Program-made: the position numbers and the translations under genes | IMG/VR virus record: IMGVR_UViG_3300032087_002038 | Coordinates: 1 to 30,534 of that record | Length of the DNA: 30,534 bases | Direction: 5' to 3' (one strand) | From: a virus | Shown here: in pieces, positions 1 through 5,657 of the stretch | How the letters are laid out: each line of letters starts with the position of its first letter | Numbering within the stretch: position 1 is the stretch's first letter | The notes under the pieces: model-generated | Told to the model about the DNA's origin: nothing | What the model saw: the letters and a program-made list of their open reading frames with translations, nothing else | Database searches by the model: none

Positions 1-171
1 ATATCCATTGGTAGTAATCCACCTATCAAGTGATGAACTAGCCTTAGTGCTTAGATCTTCACATTCTCTTAGATCTCTTTGATAAAAGTTAGCTGATTTA
101 CTAACTCTAAGATCTGGAACTGGATTATAAGAACATCCAGTAAGTGCTATGATTATTAATAGTTTCTTCAT
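1..171 (-). CDS. Small lipoprotein, C-terminus cut by the window edge
   Basis: The reading frame starts at an ATG preceded by a strong AGGAG ribosome site and runs off the left edge. It begins MKKLLIIIALTGCSYNPVPD: a lysine pair, a short hydrophobic core and the lipobox LTGC, so Cys13 should be lipidated and the protein anchored in a membrane facing the periplasm. The mature part is charged (YQRDLRECEDL) and resembles glycine-zipper-type envelope lipoproteins at its start; that resemblance is from memory. It starts 3 bp after the upstream gene ends, so it is the last visible member of the leftward early operon. A lambda Rz1-like outer spanin is an alternative, but no inner-spanin partner is adjacent. 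Confidence 0.75.
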   Translation of the reverse strand, partial: MKKLLIIIALTGCSYNPVPDLRVSKSANFYQRDLRECEDLSTKASSSLDRWITTNGY

Positions 172-173
172 TA

Positions 174-371
174 TTATTCTCCTCTTTTAATACATTCACT
201 CATAATTAATTTATGATATGTTGGTTTCTTATGAAGCTGATACTCTATCAGTTTCAGTTGGCATTCTTTTTTTGTCTCAGCTTCCCAACTAAATCTATGT
301 GTAAAACATTCTTGTTTAGCTTCATTATTAGCTATCCAAACAGCACATATCAAAGCCATACCTTTAAACAT
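174..371 (-). CDS. Small protein of unknown function, possible signal sequence
   Basis: I do not recognise a family. The start at 371 is chosen because it overlaps the stop of the preceding gene by only 8 bp. An upstream ATG at 407 has an AGAAGG 11 bases away but would overlap the neighbour by 44 bp, so it remains possible. The 65-aa product begins MFKGMALICAVWIANNEAKQ, a short hydrophobic stretch that may be a weak signal peptide, and holds cysteines at roughly residues 9, 22, 36 and 59. It sits between another small Cys-containing gene and the lipoprotein, which suggests a group of envelope or periplasmic accessory proteins at the distal end of the early operon. Confidence 0.55.
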   Translation of the reverse strand: MFKGMALICAVWIANNEAKQECFTHRFSWEAETKKECQLKLIEYQLHKKPTYHKLIMSECIKRGE

Positions 372-549
372 CTCTATACATCCAATTTCTTTTCTTAACA
401 TTGTCATAAGAATAATTACCTTCTATTCCTCTAACAGAATTATAAACTCTAATAGTTTTTTTATTTATCTTAACTACTTCACCTTCAACCCAGACATTAG
501 TTCCAACACATCTAACCCAACATCTCTCTTTTTCTATAAATTTTACCAT
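364..549 (-). CDS. Small beta-rich protein of unknown function
   Basis: A 61-aa frame overlaps its upstream neighbour by 7 bp and its downstream neighbour by 8 bp, the same compact coupling seen along this operon. The sequence alternates short hydrophobic strands and charged turns (VWVEGEVVKINKKTIRVYN), which looks like a small SH3/KOW-type beta barrel. That fold guess rests on pattern only. There is no signal peptide or membrane segment. It may be an RNA- or protein-binding accessory factor, but no function can be assigned. Confidence 0.6.
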   Translation of the reverse strand: MVKFIEKERCWVRCVGTNVWVEGEVVKINKKTIRVYNSVRGIEGNYSYDNVKKRNWMYRDV

Positions 550-725
550 AATCTTCTATCCTTATTTACTTTTGTTAACCTACAAAAGCATTCATAGTTC
601 TTATCAGTTATTTCTTGATTGTTCAGCTTCTTAGCAAAATACTTACAAGTATTTACATTCTTAAAATCTAATTGTGAACTTACATCACCATTTAATAGGC
701 ATATTAATAAAAATGCAGGTTTCAT
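543..725 (-). CDS. Small exported Cys-rich protein, unknown function
   Basis: The 60-aa product has an N-terminal hydrophobic segment (MKPAFLLICLLNGDVSSQ) fitting a signal peptide with cleavage near residue 17. A small domain follows with conserved-looking cysteines (NVNTCKYFAKKLNN, then YECFCRLTKV), which could form disulfides in the periplasm. The start codon overlaps the stop of the replication gene by 4 bp (ATGA), so translation is probably coupled. I recall similar small exported proteins in marine phage genomes but no named function. Superinfection exclusion or envelope modification is a reasonable inference for an early secreted phage protein; nothing in the sequence proves it. Confidence 0.65.
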   Translation of the reverse strand: MKPAFLLICLLNGDVSSQLDFKNVNTCKYFAKKLNNQEITDKNYECFCRLTKVNKDRRLW

Positions 726-1513
726 ATGTATGTTATCTCCTCTAATGTTAATTTTCCTTGATTGACATATTCAGTTAATTGATGACCAAAATTGTTTATA
801 TAATATCTTTTTCTTGGTCTAGAAGCTGATCTAAATTCTTCTACAGTTACACCAGTAAATAGTTTTTCATTGTTTTCTTGTTTATTGACTTCCTCAACTG
901 TTTCCCATCTTCTTTGATTAAGCCAAGTAGTGCAATGTGGAATATATTGTGTTTCAGTTCCTTCTACCTTCTTATTAAACTTCTTTAATGCATCTAATAA
1001 TAATTGATGTGTTATATTCTTTTCTTTTAATATCTTAATATATTTATCTTTTGCCTTTTGCTTAGATCCATCTTTTCTTATGTAGTTTTTCCAAAATTCT
1101 TCAAATGCAAGTATATTATCATTAGATATATCTTTAATTATATTATTAGAGGACTCTTGGGAGTCCTTTCCAATAGGACTTAGCTGAGTCCTTTCCAATG
1201 GGACTGAGTTGAGTCCCCTACCTTCTTTTTCATATGGGACTACTGAGTCCCCTACCTTATTAAAATTAAACTTATATGCATTGGTTTTATTTTTTCTTTT
1301 TATCTTAGTAATAATGTTAAGATCACATAATATTTTTATTTTTCTTTGAACAGTTTTTTCACAAACACAATTTCTTTGTGCAATCCTTTTTTGTGAAGGA
1401 AAAGCAATATCATAATCCTCATTGTGATGATGTGCTAAATCAATCAATACAAGTTTAGCTAAATGATCTTCTAGTTCTTGCTCTAATACAAATGCCATAG
1501 CTTTAAAACTCAT
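722..1513 (-). CDS. Winged-helix phage replication protein (lambda O-like organisation)
   Basis: The 263-aa protein has an N-terminal winged-helix domain (about 1-86): an AFPSQKRIAQRNCVCEKTVQR turn, here the recognition helix region, then LNIITKIKRKNKTNAYKFN as the wing. This is the layout of phage replication proteins related to lambda O and DnaD/HTH_36 families. Residues about 88-122 form a hydrophilic linker that is encoded by an array of GGACT/AGTCC repeats. The C-terminal half (about 130-263) contains FEEFWKNYIRKDGSKQKAKD and YIPHCTTWLNQRRWE, a motif common in phage replisome organisers. It probably binds the repeats within its own gene and recruits a host helicase loader or helicase. 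No separate P-like or DnaC-like loader is visible next to it. It overlaps the upstream nuclease gene by 4 bp. Confidence 0.8.
   Translation of the reverse strand: MSFKAMAFVLEQELEDHLAKLVLIDLAHHHNEDYDIAFPSQKRIAQRNCVCEKTVQRKIKILCDLNIITKIKRKNKTNAYKFNFNKVGDSVVPYEKEGRGLNSVPLERTQLSPIGKDSQESSNNIIKDISNDNILAFEEFWKNYIRKDGSKQKAKDKYIKILKEKNITHQLLLDALKKFNKKVEGTETQYIPHCTTWLNQRRWETVEEVNKQENNEKLFTGVTVEEFRSASRPRKRYYINNFGHQLTEYVNQGKLTLEEITYI
1151..1256. repeat. Iteron-like inverted/direct repeats inside replication gene (candidate origin)
   Basis: Four units each contain an inverted repeat of the form GGACT-N(3-5)-GAGTCC. GAGTCC starts at 1161, 1186, 1211 and 1245, giving spacings of 25, 25 and 34 bp. The first two copies are followed by TTTCCAAT and the last two by CCTACCTT, so direct repeats are superimposed on the dyads. 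The array lies exactly in the part of the gene that encodes the linker between the two domains and is flanked by very AT-rich DNA on both sides. This matches the plan of the lambda origin, where iterons lie within gene O; function as an origin is inferred. Confidence 0.7.
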
Positions 1514-1929
1514 ATTGGAACTCTCCCTAATATTGTAAAACTATCTATTGGATAATGTGCTATTAATCCAAAATCATTCTTATCACCTCTATCTTTTCTA
1601 CCACCTAAAGCAATATCAAAATCTTCAGCAAAATCTATATGACCATAAACATCAGACCAGCAGACTAATAACAAAACTCTTTTCCTAGTAAGATCAAATA
1701 GTTCTTTAGCTTTCTGCACCTTGTTAAAACCAACAAACATTGATTTATATTGATCATGTTTAAACACTCTACATTTGACTTCAGCAAACCCTACAATCTT
1801 TTTATCAATGCATAAGGCATAATCTATTTGTTGTGTCATTGGTAGCTTCTGTTTTTCTAATTTATAGTGCTTACAAAATGCATCTATAACTTTAGTTTCT
1901 CTAATTAAATCTTCTTTAGTTTCATACAT
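1510..1929 (-). CDS. PD-(D/E)XK nuclease-like protein
   Basis: The 139-aa protein shows the core of a PD-(D/E)XK nuclease: Asp36 in QQIDYALCIDKK and Glu50-x-Lys52 in GFAEVKCR, with a helix containing Glu early on (about residue 8-16). A hydrophobic strand (VLLLVCWSD) follows about 35 residues later, as expected for this fold. It lies immediately downstream of the cytosine methyltransferase, overlapping by 8 bp, and overlaps the replication gene by 4 bp. It could be a phage-encoded restriction-type endonuclease, a DNA-repair or recombination nuclease, or a nuclease for degrading host DNA. Specificity cannot be read from the sequence. Confidence 0.65.
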   Translation of the reverse strand: MYETKEDLIRETKVIDAFCKHYKLEKQKLPMTQQIDYALCIDKKIVGFAEVKCRVFKHDQYKSMFVGFNKVQKAKELFDLTRKRVLLLVCWSDVYGHIDFAEDFDIALGGRKDRGDKNDFGLIAHYPIDSFTILGRVPI

Positions 1930-2680
1930 ATTTGTAAGTTTCCTTTATTGCTTGAAATATTTGAGCAGCTACTTGTGGGACAATACTATTGCCAAGAGAT
2001 TTCAATCTAAGCTTTCTAATTCTGTCCATCCCCTTGGATAACCCATCATCTCCTCTATAAACTCTGCTTTCACTTTGCCAATCTGATTGTCCATCTTTTC
2101 CAACCTCAAAATATCGCAAGTTAAAGATGTTTCTCTCTCCCATTCTGACGGGTACCCAGCTTCTATCTCTAGATGTGCAAGAGGTGTTGGCAATAATCCA
2201 TAATCTTTGTCTTGAATGATTTGCTCCAACGGACATAGCTGGAATATTGAATACTTGCGATTGATAGCCTTCACTCTCCAAACCCAGTAAAATCTGTTCC
2301 AATCCCATTGACTGCAGACCAACAACATTTTCGCCAATAATCCAATCTGCTTTGACCATCTTAGCGATCTCAAACATTTCATCCCATAAATATCTGTCAT
2401 CATCAAAGCCTTTTCTTTTTTCTGCTGACATAAGACTAAACGGTTGGCACGGGAATCCCCCGCATACAATGTTAACTCCTCTAAATCCATCTGCTTCATT
2501 TTTTAACTCCTTCACATCATCATAAATTGGAACATCTTTCCAATGCTTCCTTAGAACCTTTTGACAAAATTTATCAATTTCGCAAAATCCAACTGTTTCA
2601 AAACCACCTACTAATCTCTCAGCAGCGAAGCTAAAACCACCAATCCCACTAAAAAGATCTAATATTTTAATCTTTTCCAT
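1922..2680 (-). CDS. DNA (cytosine-5)-methyltransferase
   Basis: The 252-aa enzyme carries the ordered C5-methyltransferase motifs: motif I DLFSGIGGF (about 8-16, AdoMet binding), motif IV GGFPCQPFS with catalytic Cys78, motif VI ENV (117-119), motif VIII NHSRQRLWII (about 154-163) and motif X KSLGNSIVPQVAAQI (about 227-241). It transfers a methyl group from S-adenosylmethionine to C5 of cytosine in DNA. The target-recognition region between motifs VIII and IX is only about 55 residues, so the enzyme is shorter than typical Dcm-type proteins and its target site cannot be inferred. It overlaps nuclease genes on both sides by 8-14 bp. It may protect the phage genome from host restriction or pair with the flanking nucleases. 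Confidence 0.92.
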   Translation of the reverse strand: MEKIKILDLFSGIGGFSFAAERLVGGFETVGFCEIDKFCQKVLRKHWKDVPIYDDVKELKNEADGFRGVNIVCGGFPCQPFSLMSAEKRKGFDDDRYLWDEMFEIAKMVKADWIIGENVVGLQSMGLEQILLGLESEGYQSQVFNIPAMSVGANHSRQRLWIIANTSCTSRDRSWVPVRMGERNIFNLRYFEVGKDGQSDWQSESRVYRGDDGLSKGMDRIRKLRLKSLGNSIVPQVAAQIFQAIKETYKYV

Positions 2681-2975
2681 TTTTTACCAAATCACAAAAA
2701 TCATCTAAATCCATACATATGATAGGTTTTTTCCTATCAGCGCCAATAATCAAAGCATCAACATCTTTAGACCAATCATATATCTGTTTAAATCCATCTG
2801 CTCTTTTCTTTAATTCAAAAACAAATTCTTCATTATTGATCTTGGCTATGACATCACCTTTAAGCCAAGTTGCACCAGATAAAGGTACTCTTTTAGCTTT
2901 TATTTCATGTAGATCTAGTTGTTTAACTATTTCTCTTTCAAATCTAGCGCCTTTATCTCTTTGCATTTTACCCAT
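2667..2975 (-). CDS. Hjc-like PD-(D/E)XK endonuclease (probable Holliday junction resolvase)
   Basis: The 102-aa protein has the archaeal-resolvase-like layout: Glu14 in KGARFEREIVKQL, the RVPLSGA motif (29-35), Asp41 in LKGDVIA and Glu54-x-Lys56 in FVFELKKRADGF. These are the metal-binding and catalytic residues of the Hjc/PD-(D/E)XK resolvase family. Such small enzymes resolve branched replication intermediates before packaging, and here would fit with the replication gene and the recombination operon on the other side of the control region. The first ATG (2975) overlaps the HTH gene by 8 bp and has AGAGG about 10 bases upstream; an ATG three codons in is an alternative. A role as the endonuclease of an R-M-like pair with the adjacent methyltransferase is less likely. 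Confidence 0.8.
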   Translation of the reverse strand: MGKMQRDKGARFEREIVKQLDLHEIKAKRVPLSGATWLKGDVIAKINNEEFVFELKKRADGFKQIYDWSKDVDALIIGADRKKPIICMDLDDFCDLVKNGKD

Positions 2976-3156
2976 CTATCCAATCCTCTAAATCAACTGC
3001 TTCATTAGTAACTTTCTTGATCTCCAACACTTTTTTTAAGGATGGTGTTCTTTTCTCAAATATCCATCTGTTAACAGTTGCAGGTGCTACATTAATAGCA
3101 CTTGCAAACTGCTTTTGTGAGATATGATATTCTTTTAAATAATCATTCAGCTTCAT
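2968..3156 (-). CDS. Cro/XRE-family helix-turn-helix regulator
   Basis: A 62-aa protein starting MKLNDYLKEYHISQKQF. It contains a canonical XRE-type HTH: ISQKQFASAINVAPATVNRW, followed by a KRTPSLKKVLEIKKVTN helix. Its size fits a Cro-like single-domain repressor. The start at 3156 is chosen over one nine codons upstream because it has GGGAG nine bases ahead and because the 43-aa membrane protein ends in TAATG exactly at this codon. It probably binds the TTACCA/TGGTAA palindrome in the divergent region near 4749; that pairing is inferred. It lies well inside the leftward operon instead of next to its presumed operator, so it would act by feedback on its own operon. Confidence 0.8.
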   Translation of the reverse strand: MKLNDYLKEYHISQKQFASAINVAPATVNRWIFEKRTPSLKKVLEIKKVTNEAVDLEDWIDG

Positions 3157-3287
3157 TAGTAATAACTCCCGGTAATTGCCCATAAAAGAAGATATAAAGC
3201 ATACAAGCTACCAAAAACAACGAGTATGCCAATAAACTCTATAAAATAAACTCCATATTTTTTTATTAAATAAATTATAGTATCCAT
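3156..3287 (-). CDS. Small single-pass membrane protein (43 aa)
   Basis: A short frame fills what otherwise looks like a gap. The product starts MDTIIYLIKKYGVYFIEF and contains one long hydrophobic segment (about residues 14-40, ending LLLWAITGSYY). It is joined by TAATG one-base overlaps to the gene before it and the HTH gene after it, which is strong evidence of a translated, coupled frame. The topology predicts a single inner-membrane helix. Early phage membrane peptides often act in superinfection exclusion or membrane perturbation, but no family is recognised and the role is unknown. Confidence 0.7.
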   Translation of the reverse strand: MDTIIYLIKKYGVYFIEFIGILVVFGSLYALYLLLWAITGSYY

Positions 3288-3649
3288 TATAAACAATGCT
3301 CCTTACATAAAATATTAACTTTACTTGATTTATTTGGTTTTGCTTGACCACTTACATTAATATGACAAGCATAATGATTTGAATTAACACAACATACAAA
3401 TTTTGGATTTAAATCATCAAATTCTTCTTTAGTAATTTTAAAAATTGGATATTCAACTTTTTCAAAACAACTATAAACAGCTACTCCATCTGTGATAAAA
3501 ATGTATCCATCTTTTTCTATTGCCCAATTAATTCTAGAACCACCTTTATTGCTATGTCTGAAATTATCATAATTAACTTCATACATATTAGCATATTTCC
3601 AATCTTTATGTTTAGGTGCGCAACTTAATGCAAATCTAATGTGTTCCAT
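3287..3649 (-). CDS. Hypothetical early protein, Cys/His-containing
   Basis: The 120-aa product starts MEHIRFALSCAPKHKDWKYA. The ATG at 3649 is preferred to a TTG at 3664, because that TTGGAG is itself the likely ribosome site (GGAG about 10 bases ahead) and the ATG lies 2 bp after the previous stop. The protein is mixed alpha/beta with aromatic residues and several Cys and His in the C-terminal third (VCCVNSNHYACHINVSG, then NILCKEHCL), which could bind a metal. No known family is recognised. It is one of a run of unknown early proteins upstream of the HTH gene. Confidence 0.6.
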   Translation of the reverse strand: MEHIRFALSCAPKHKDWKYANMYEVNYDNFRHSNKGGSRINWAIEKDGYIFITDGVAVYSCFEKVEYPIFKITKEEFDDLNPKFVCCVNSNHYACHINVSGQAKPNKSSKVNILCKEHCL

Positions 3650-3651
3650 TT

Positions 3652-3924
3652 CTAAAATCTCCAAAATCTTTTATTATCATCAAACTTAGGAGAATACTCA
3701 GCATCACCATTATTACATGATCTGATCATACCAAGCATAAATCCATTTACATTCCAACCAAAATTGTTGCAATGGATTTGATCCCATAACTTACCATCAG
3801 CATGAAAGGTTTTAATGATAGCTACACCACCAATTTTTTTAACAGTTGCATAAACACCTGTATCATTATGAACCCAAGCACCTTTAATATTTCTAGTAAG
3901 ATTTTGCATACCATTTTTTCTCAT
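3652..3924 (-). CDS. Hypothetical early protein
   Basis: A 90-aa protein, rich in Gly, Asn and aromatic residues (GAWVHNDTGVYATVKKIGG and WNVNGFMLGMIRSCNNG), with a predicted beta-rich fold and no membrane segment. It starts in a one-base TAATG overlap with the upstream gene and ends 2 bp before the next start, so it belongs to the same coupled operon. A later start MQNLTRN (five codons in) is possible. No family recognised; function unknown. Confidence 0.6.
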   Translation of the reverse strand: MRKNGMQNLTRNIKGAWVHNDTGVYATVKKIGGVAIIKTFHADGKLWDQIHCNNFGWNVNGFMLGMIRSCNNGDAEYSPKFDDNKRFWRF

Positions 3925-4415
3925 TACATTGCTCCCATTCTAAATGTGTGTGAATGTCCATTCTCAAATGCTTCCATACCTCTATCAATAGAAACATTTT
4001 GCATCTTCTCAGCTTCAGAAGGTTTGATAAAATATTCCATCATATAACCATCTTTAGAGTCATGTGCTATATCAATCGCCTTATCAATTTTTACAGGAAC
4101 TAAAGGAATTGGTTTGCTTATATGTCTATATTGACCACCATCACAATCCATCCCCTCAGTAACCATTACAGTAAAGCCATCTTCAGAATTTTTTTTGTAA
4201 TATTCATAAGTTGATTGCTTCTCAGCTAACTTATCTTTTCTAGTATAAAATTTACTAACTGCTATAAATTCTTTTAGTTCTTTTCTTAAACTTGTTTGAT
4301 GTTTTCTTTGAAAAGCTTTTAGATCTTGATTTTTCTCAATATGATCATAGAACTTAACCAAAGAATTATATAATGAAGTTATATGTTTTCTTTGCTTTTC
4401 TTTTGTTATATTCAT
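3924..4415 (-). CDS. Hypothetical early protein with helical N-terminus
   Basis: The 163-aa product has a basic, helical N-terminal half (MNITKEKQRKHITSLYNSLV through about 75, rich in Lys, Glu and Leu), possibly coiled coil. A mixed C-terminal half follows, with a Gly/Asp/His-rich piece (EGMDCDGGQYRHISKPIP) and HSHTFRMGAM at the end. A GAGGAG ribosome site lies about eight bases before the start. The C-terminal His/Asp/Cys residues could bind a metal, but there is no recognisable catalytic motif. It is the second gene of the leftward operon, after the structured intergenic hairpin. Function unknown. Confidence 0.6.
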   Translation of the reverse strand: MNITKEKQRKHITSLYNSLVKFYDHIEKNQDLKAFQRKHQTSLRKELKEFIAVSKFYTRKDKLAEKQSTYEYYKKNSEDGFTVMVTEGMDCDGGQYRHISKPIPLVPVKIDKAIDIAHDSKDGYMMEYFIKPSEAEKMQNVSIDRGMEAFENGHSHTFRMGAM

Positions 4416-4448
4416 TAGTGTTTCTCCTCATTTAAGTTATGATCTACT

Positions 4449-4496
4449 AAGTAAATCTTGTAAGGCAGAACTATGTCTGCCTTAATAGGTTTACTT
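4449..4496. other. Long two-part hairpin between the first two early genes
   Basis: Two nested perfect inverted repeats share one axis. The inner stem TAAGGCAGA (4461-4469) pairs with TCTGCCTTA (4476-4484) around the 6-nt loop ACTATG. The outer stem AAGTAAA (4449-4455) pairs with TTTACTT (4490-4496), separated from the inner stem by matching 5-nt bulges. The element overlaps the stop codon of the first leftward gene and is not followed by a T-run on either strand, so it is not a simple terminator. It may be an mRNA processing or stability element, an antitermination site, or a protein-binding dyad. Confidence 0.7.
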
Positions 4497-4709
4497 TGTA
4501 AGTTCATAATATTTATCAATAATCTGATCTCTTCTCTTTTGCTCATCATGTAAAATATGACCTCTACCAAAATGTGCTTTATTAATCTCTTTAACCTCTT
4601 CATATTCTCTATAAGTTCCAAAAGATTTAGTTAATTGAAGTGCAACCTCTCCGTGTTGGTTATTATCTTCTAATTCTTCTATTTCTTTTCTTGTTATTTC
4701 TAAAAACAT
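4491..4709 (-). CDS. First gene of leftward early operon, hypothetical
   Basis: The start at 4709 (MFLEITRKEIEELED) is selected because the in-frame upstream ATG at 4724 is part of ATGAGGAGATACAAAATG, whose AGGAG is the ribosome site for 4709. The 72-aa product is charged and mostly helical (EEVKEINKAHFGRGHI, then QKRRDQIIDKYYEL), without Cys, membrane segment or known motif. As the first gene after the leftward promoter and operator it is expected to be made earliest and at the highest level. Takeover or regulatory roles are plausible but unsupported. Confidence 0.65.
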   Translation of the reverse strand: MFLEITRKEIEELEDNNQHGEVALQLTKSFGTYREYEEVKEINKAHFGRGHILHDEQKRRDQIIDKYYELTK

Positions 4710-4738
4710 TTTGTATCTCCTCATTTGTTTATACTAAG

Positions 4739-4766
4739 ATATTACCATATTGGTAACACTATGCAA
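4739..4766 (-). promoter_or_regulatory. Leftward early promoter (PL-like)
   Basis: On the minus strand a -35-like TTGCAT (4766 to 4761) is followed after 16 bp by a good -10 TAATAT (4744 to 4739). Transcription would start near 4732 and give a short leader ending in AGGAG and the ATG at 4709. The operator-like palindrome lies between and partly over the -10, so a bound repressor would block this promoter. Confidence 0.6.
4742..4756. promoter_or_regulatory. Operator-like palindrome TTACCA-TAT-TGGTAA
   Basis: A perfect 15-bp dyad with 6-bp arms and a 3-bp centre overlaps the -10 of the leftward promoter. The arm length and spacing suit a dimeric XRE/Cro-type repressor, and a Cro-like protein is encoded at 2968-3156 in the operon it would control. 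Only one clear copy is seen, unlike the three-site operators of lambda. Confidence 0.6.
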
Positions 4767-4792
4767 GCAAAAAAGTAAAAAAAAGTAAATAT

Positions 4793-4830
4793 TTCTTGAA
4801 ATAATGCATTTTTTCTATAATTTAGTGGTA
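4793..4830 (+). promoter_or_regulatory. Rightward promoter giving a leaderless mRNA
   Basis: A perfect -10 TATAAT (4816-4821) ends only 8 bp before the ATG at 4830, so transcription should start at or within about two bases of the start codon. No Shine-Dalgarno is present (TTTAGTGGT precedes the ATG). The -35 is weak (TTCTTG at 17 bp spacing, or TTGAAA at 14 bp). The first recombination gene is therefore probably read from a leaderless transcript. Confidence 0.6.
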
Positions 4831-5657
4831 TGAATGATCAAAAAATTACACATTTTTCAGCTTCTCAGCTATTACAACCTACTGCTTTATGGATGTTTAA
4901 GTATTTATATCTGCAAGAGGAAAGAAATCAGATCATATTTAGTGAGAATGCCGCAGTTGGTAAAGTTTGCCACGAATCAATCCAAATGGCATTATCTGGA
5001 TATGATTTAGCTGAAGCTTGTAAAGAAGGACAAGTACATTTTGATTTTGAAGATGCAAATAAAGATGAAGCTAAAAGAATTAAATTTAGAGGAATAATTC
5101 CAGATATTGTAAAAAATGGCTATGAGATATTAAAAGAAAATGGTTTTGACAATGCTCATACTGAAGTAGAAGTAAATTTTAATCTTACAGGCATAGATTA
5201 TCCAATATTAGGATATGTAGATCTTTTTGTAGAAAATAAGATGTTTTGTGAGATTAAAATAAAACCACCTAGAAAAACAAAGATAAAAAAAGATGGTACA
5301 CAAGGTTGGAGCAAACAAACTTTGCCTAAAGCACCAATGCATAATCATTTATTACAATCAGCTTTATACCATCATGCATTAAATGTTAGTCCTTGTATTT
5401 GCTATGTAAATGAAGCTGAAGCAGTTTTTTTTACTCCTTATAATTGTGATGAATTAAGATATGAGAATTTTAAGCATTACATTGAGGAAATGAGAAATAA
5501 GGCACTAATAAGGCAAAATCTATTAAAGTATAGTGATAAGCCAAAAGATCTAGCTAGGATTATAGATCCAGAATTTATAAGAGATGGCAGACCTAATTTT
5601 TATTGGGACATTGGAGAAGAATATTTAGAGGAAGCGAGGAAGTTATGGAAGTTTTAG
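4830..5657 (+). CDS. RecB-like PD-(D/E)XK exonuclease (phage recombination)
   Basis: The 275-aa protein has the RecB/Cas4-type nuclease signature: His48 in VGKVCHESIQ, Asp131 in GYVDLFVENK, Glu141-x-Lys143 in CEIKIKPP, and the Gln-x3-Tyr motif QSALYHHAL (176-184). It should degrade one strand from double-strand ends to expose single-stranded DNA for the annealing protein encoded next, in the manner of lambda Exo with Beta. It is the first gene of the rightward operon and lacks a ribosome site, consistent with leaderless translation. Its 3' end overlaps the ERF gene by 13 bp. No Cas1/Cas2 or CRISPR repeats are nearby, so a Cas4 adaptation role is unlikely. Confidence 0.85.
   Translation: MNDQKITHFSASQLLQPTALWMFKYLYLQEERNQIIFSENAAVGKVCHESIQMALSGYDLAEACKEGQVHFDFEDANKDEAKRIKFRGIIPDIVKNGYEILKENGFDNAHTEVEVNFNLTGIDYPILGYVDLFVENKMFCEIKIKPPRKTKIKKDGTQGWSKQTLPKAPMHNHLLQSALYHHALNVSPCICYVNEAEAVFFTPYNCDELRYENFKHYIEEMRNKALIRQNLLKYSDKPKDLARIIDPEFIRDGRPNFYWDIGEEYLEEARKLWKF

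Noticed and set aside
1141-1260. CRISPR-like array
   Set aside because: The repeats are short dyads with 3-34 bp spacing, lie within a coding frame and have no unique spacers of regular length. No cas genes are present; the RecB-like nuclease at 4830 is part of a recombination operon.
2002-2499. 165-codon leftward frame inside the methyltransferase gene
   Set aside because: It lies fully within the cytosine methyltransferase in another frame. The methyltransferase motifs are complete, and this frame shows no family features.
3156-3183. Longer start (MGNYRELLL) for the HTH gene
   Set aside because: It lacks a ribosome site and overlaps the 43-aa membrane protein, while the ATG at 3156 has GGGAG and a TAATG junction.
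4415-4621. 68-codon leftward frame next to the early hairpin
   Set aside because: Most of it is a shadow of the 72-aa first early gene. A short 30-aa remnant from 4507 could be translated but has no ribosome site and its sequence is explained by the hairpin.
4830-5657. Cas4 adaptation nuclease
   Set aside because: The motifs fit RecB-type nucleases generally, no clear four-Cys iron-sulfur cluster pattern is seen, and the gene is followed by ERF and SSB.
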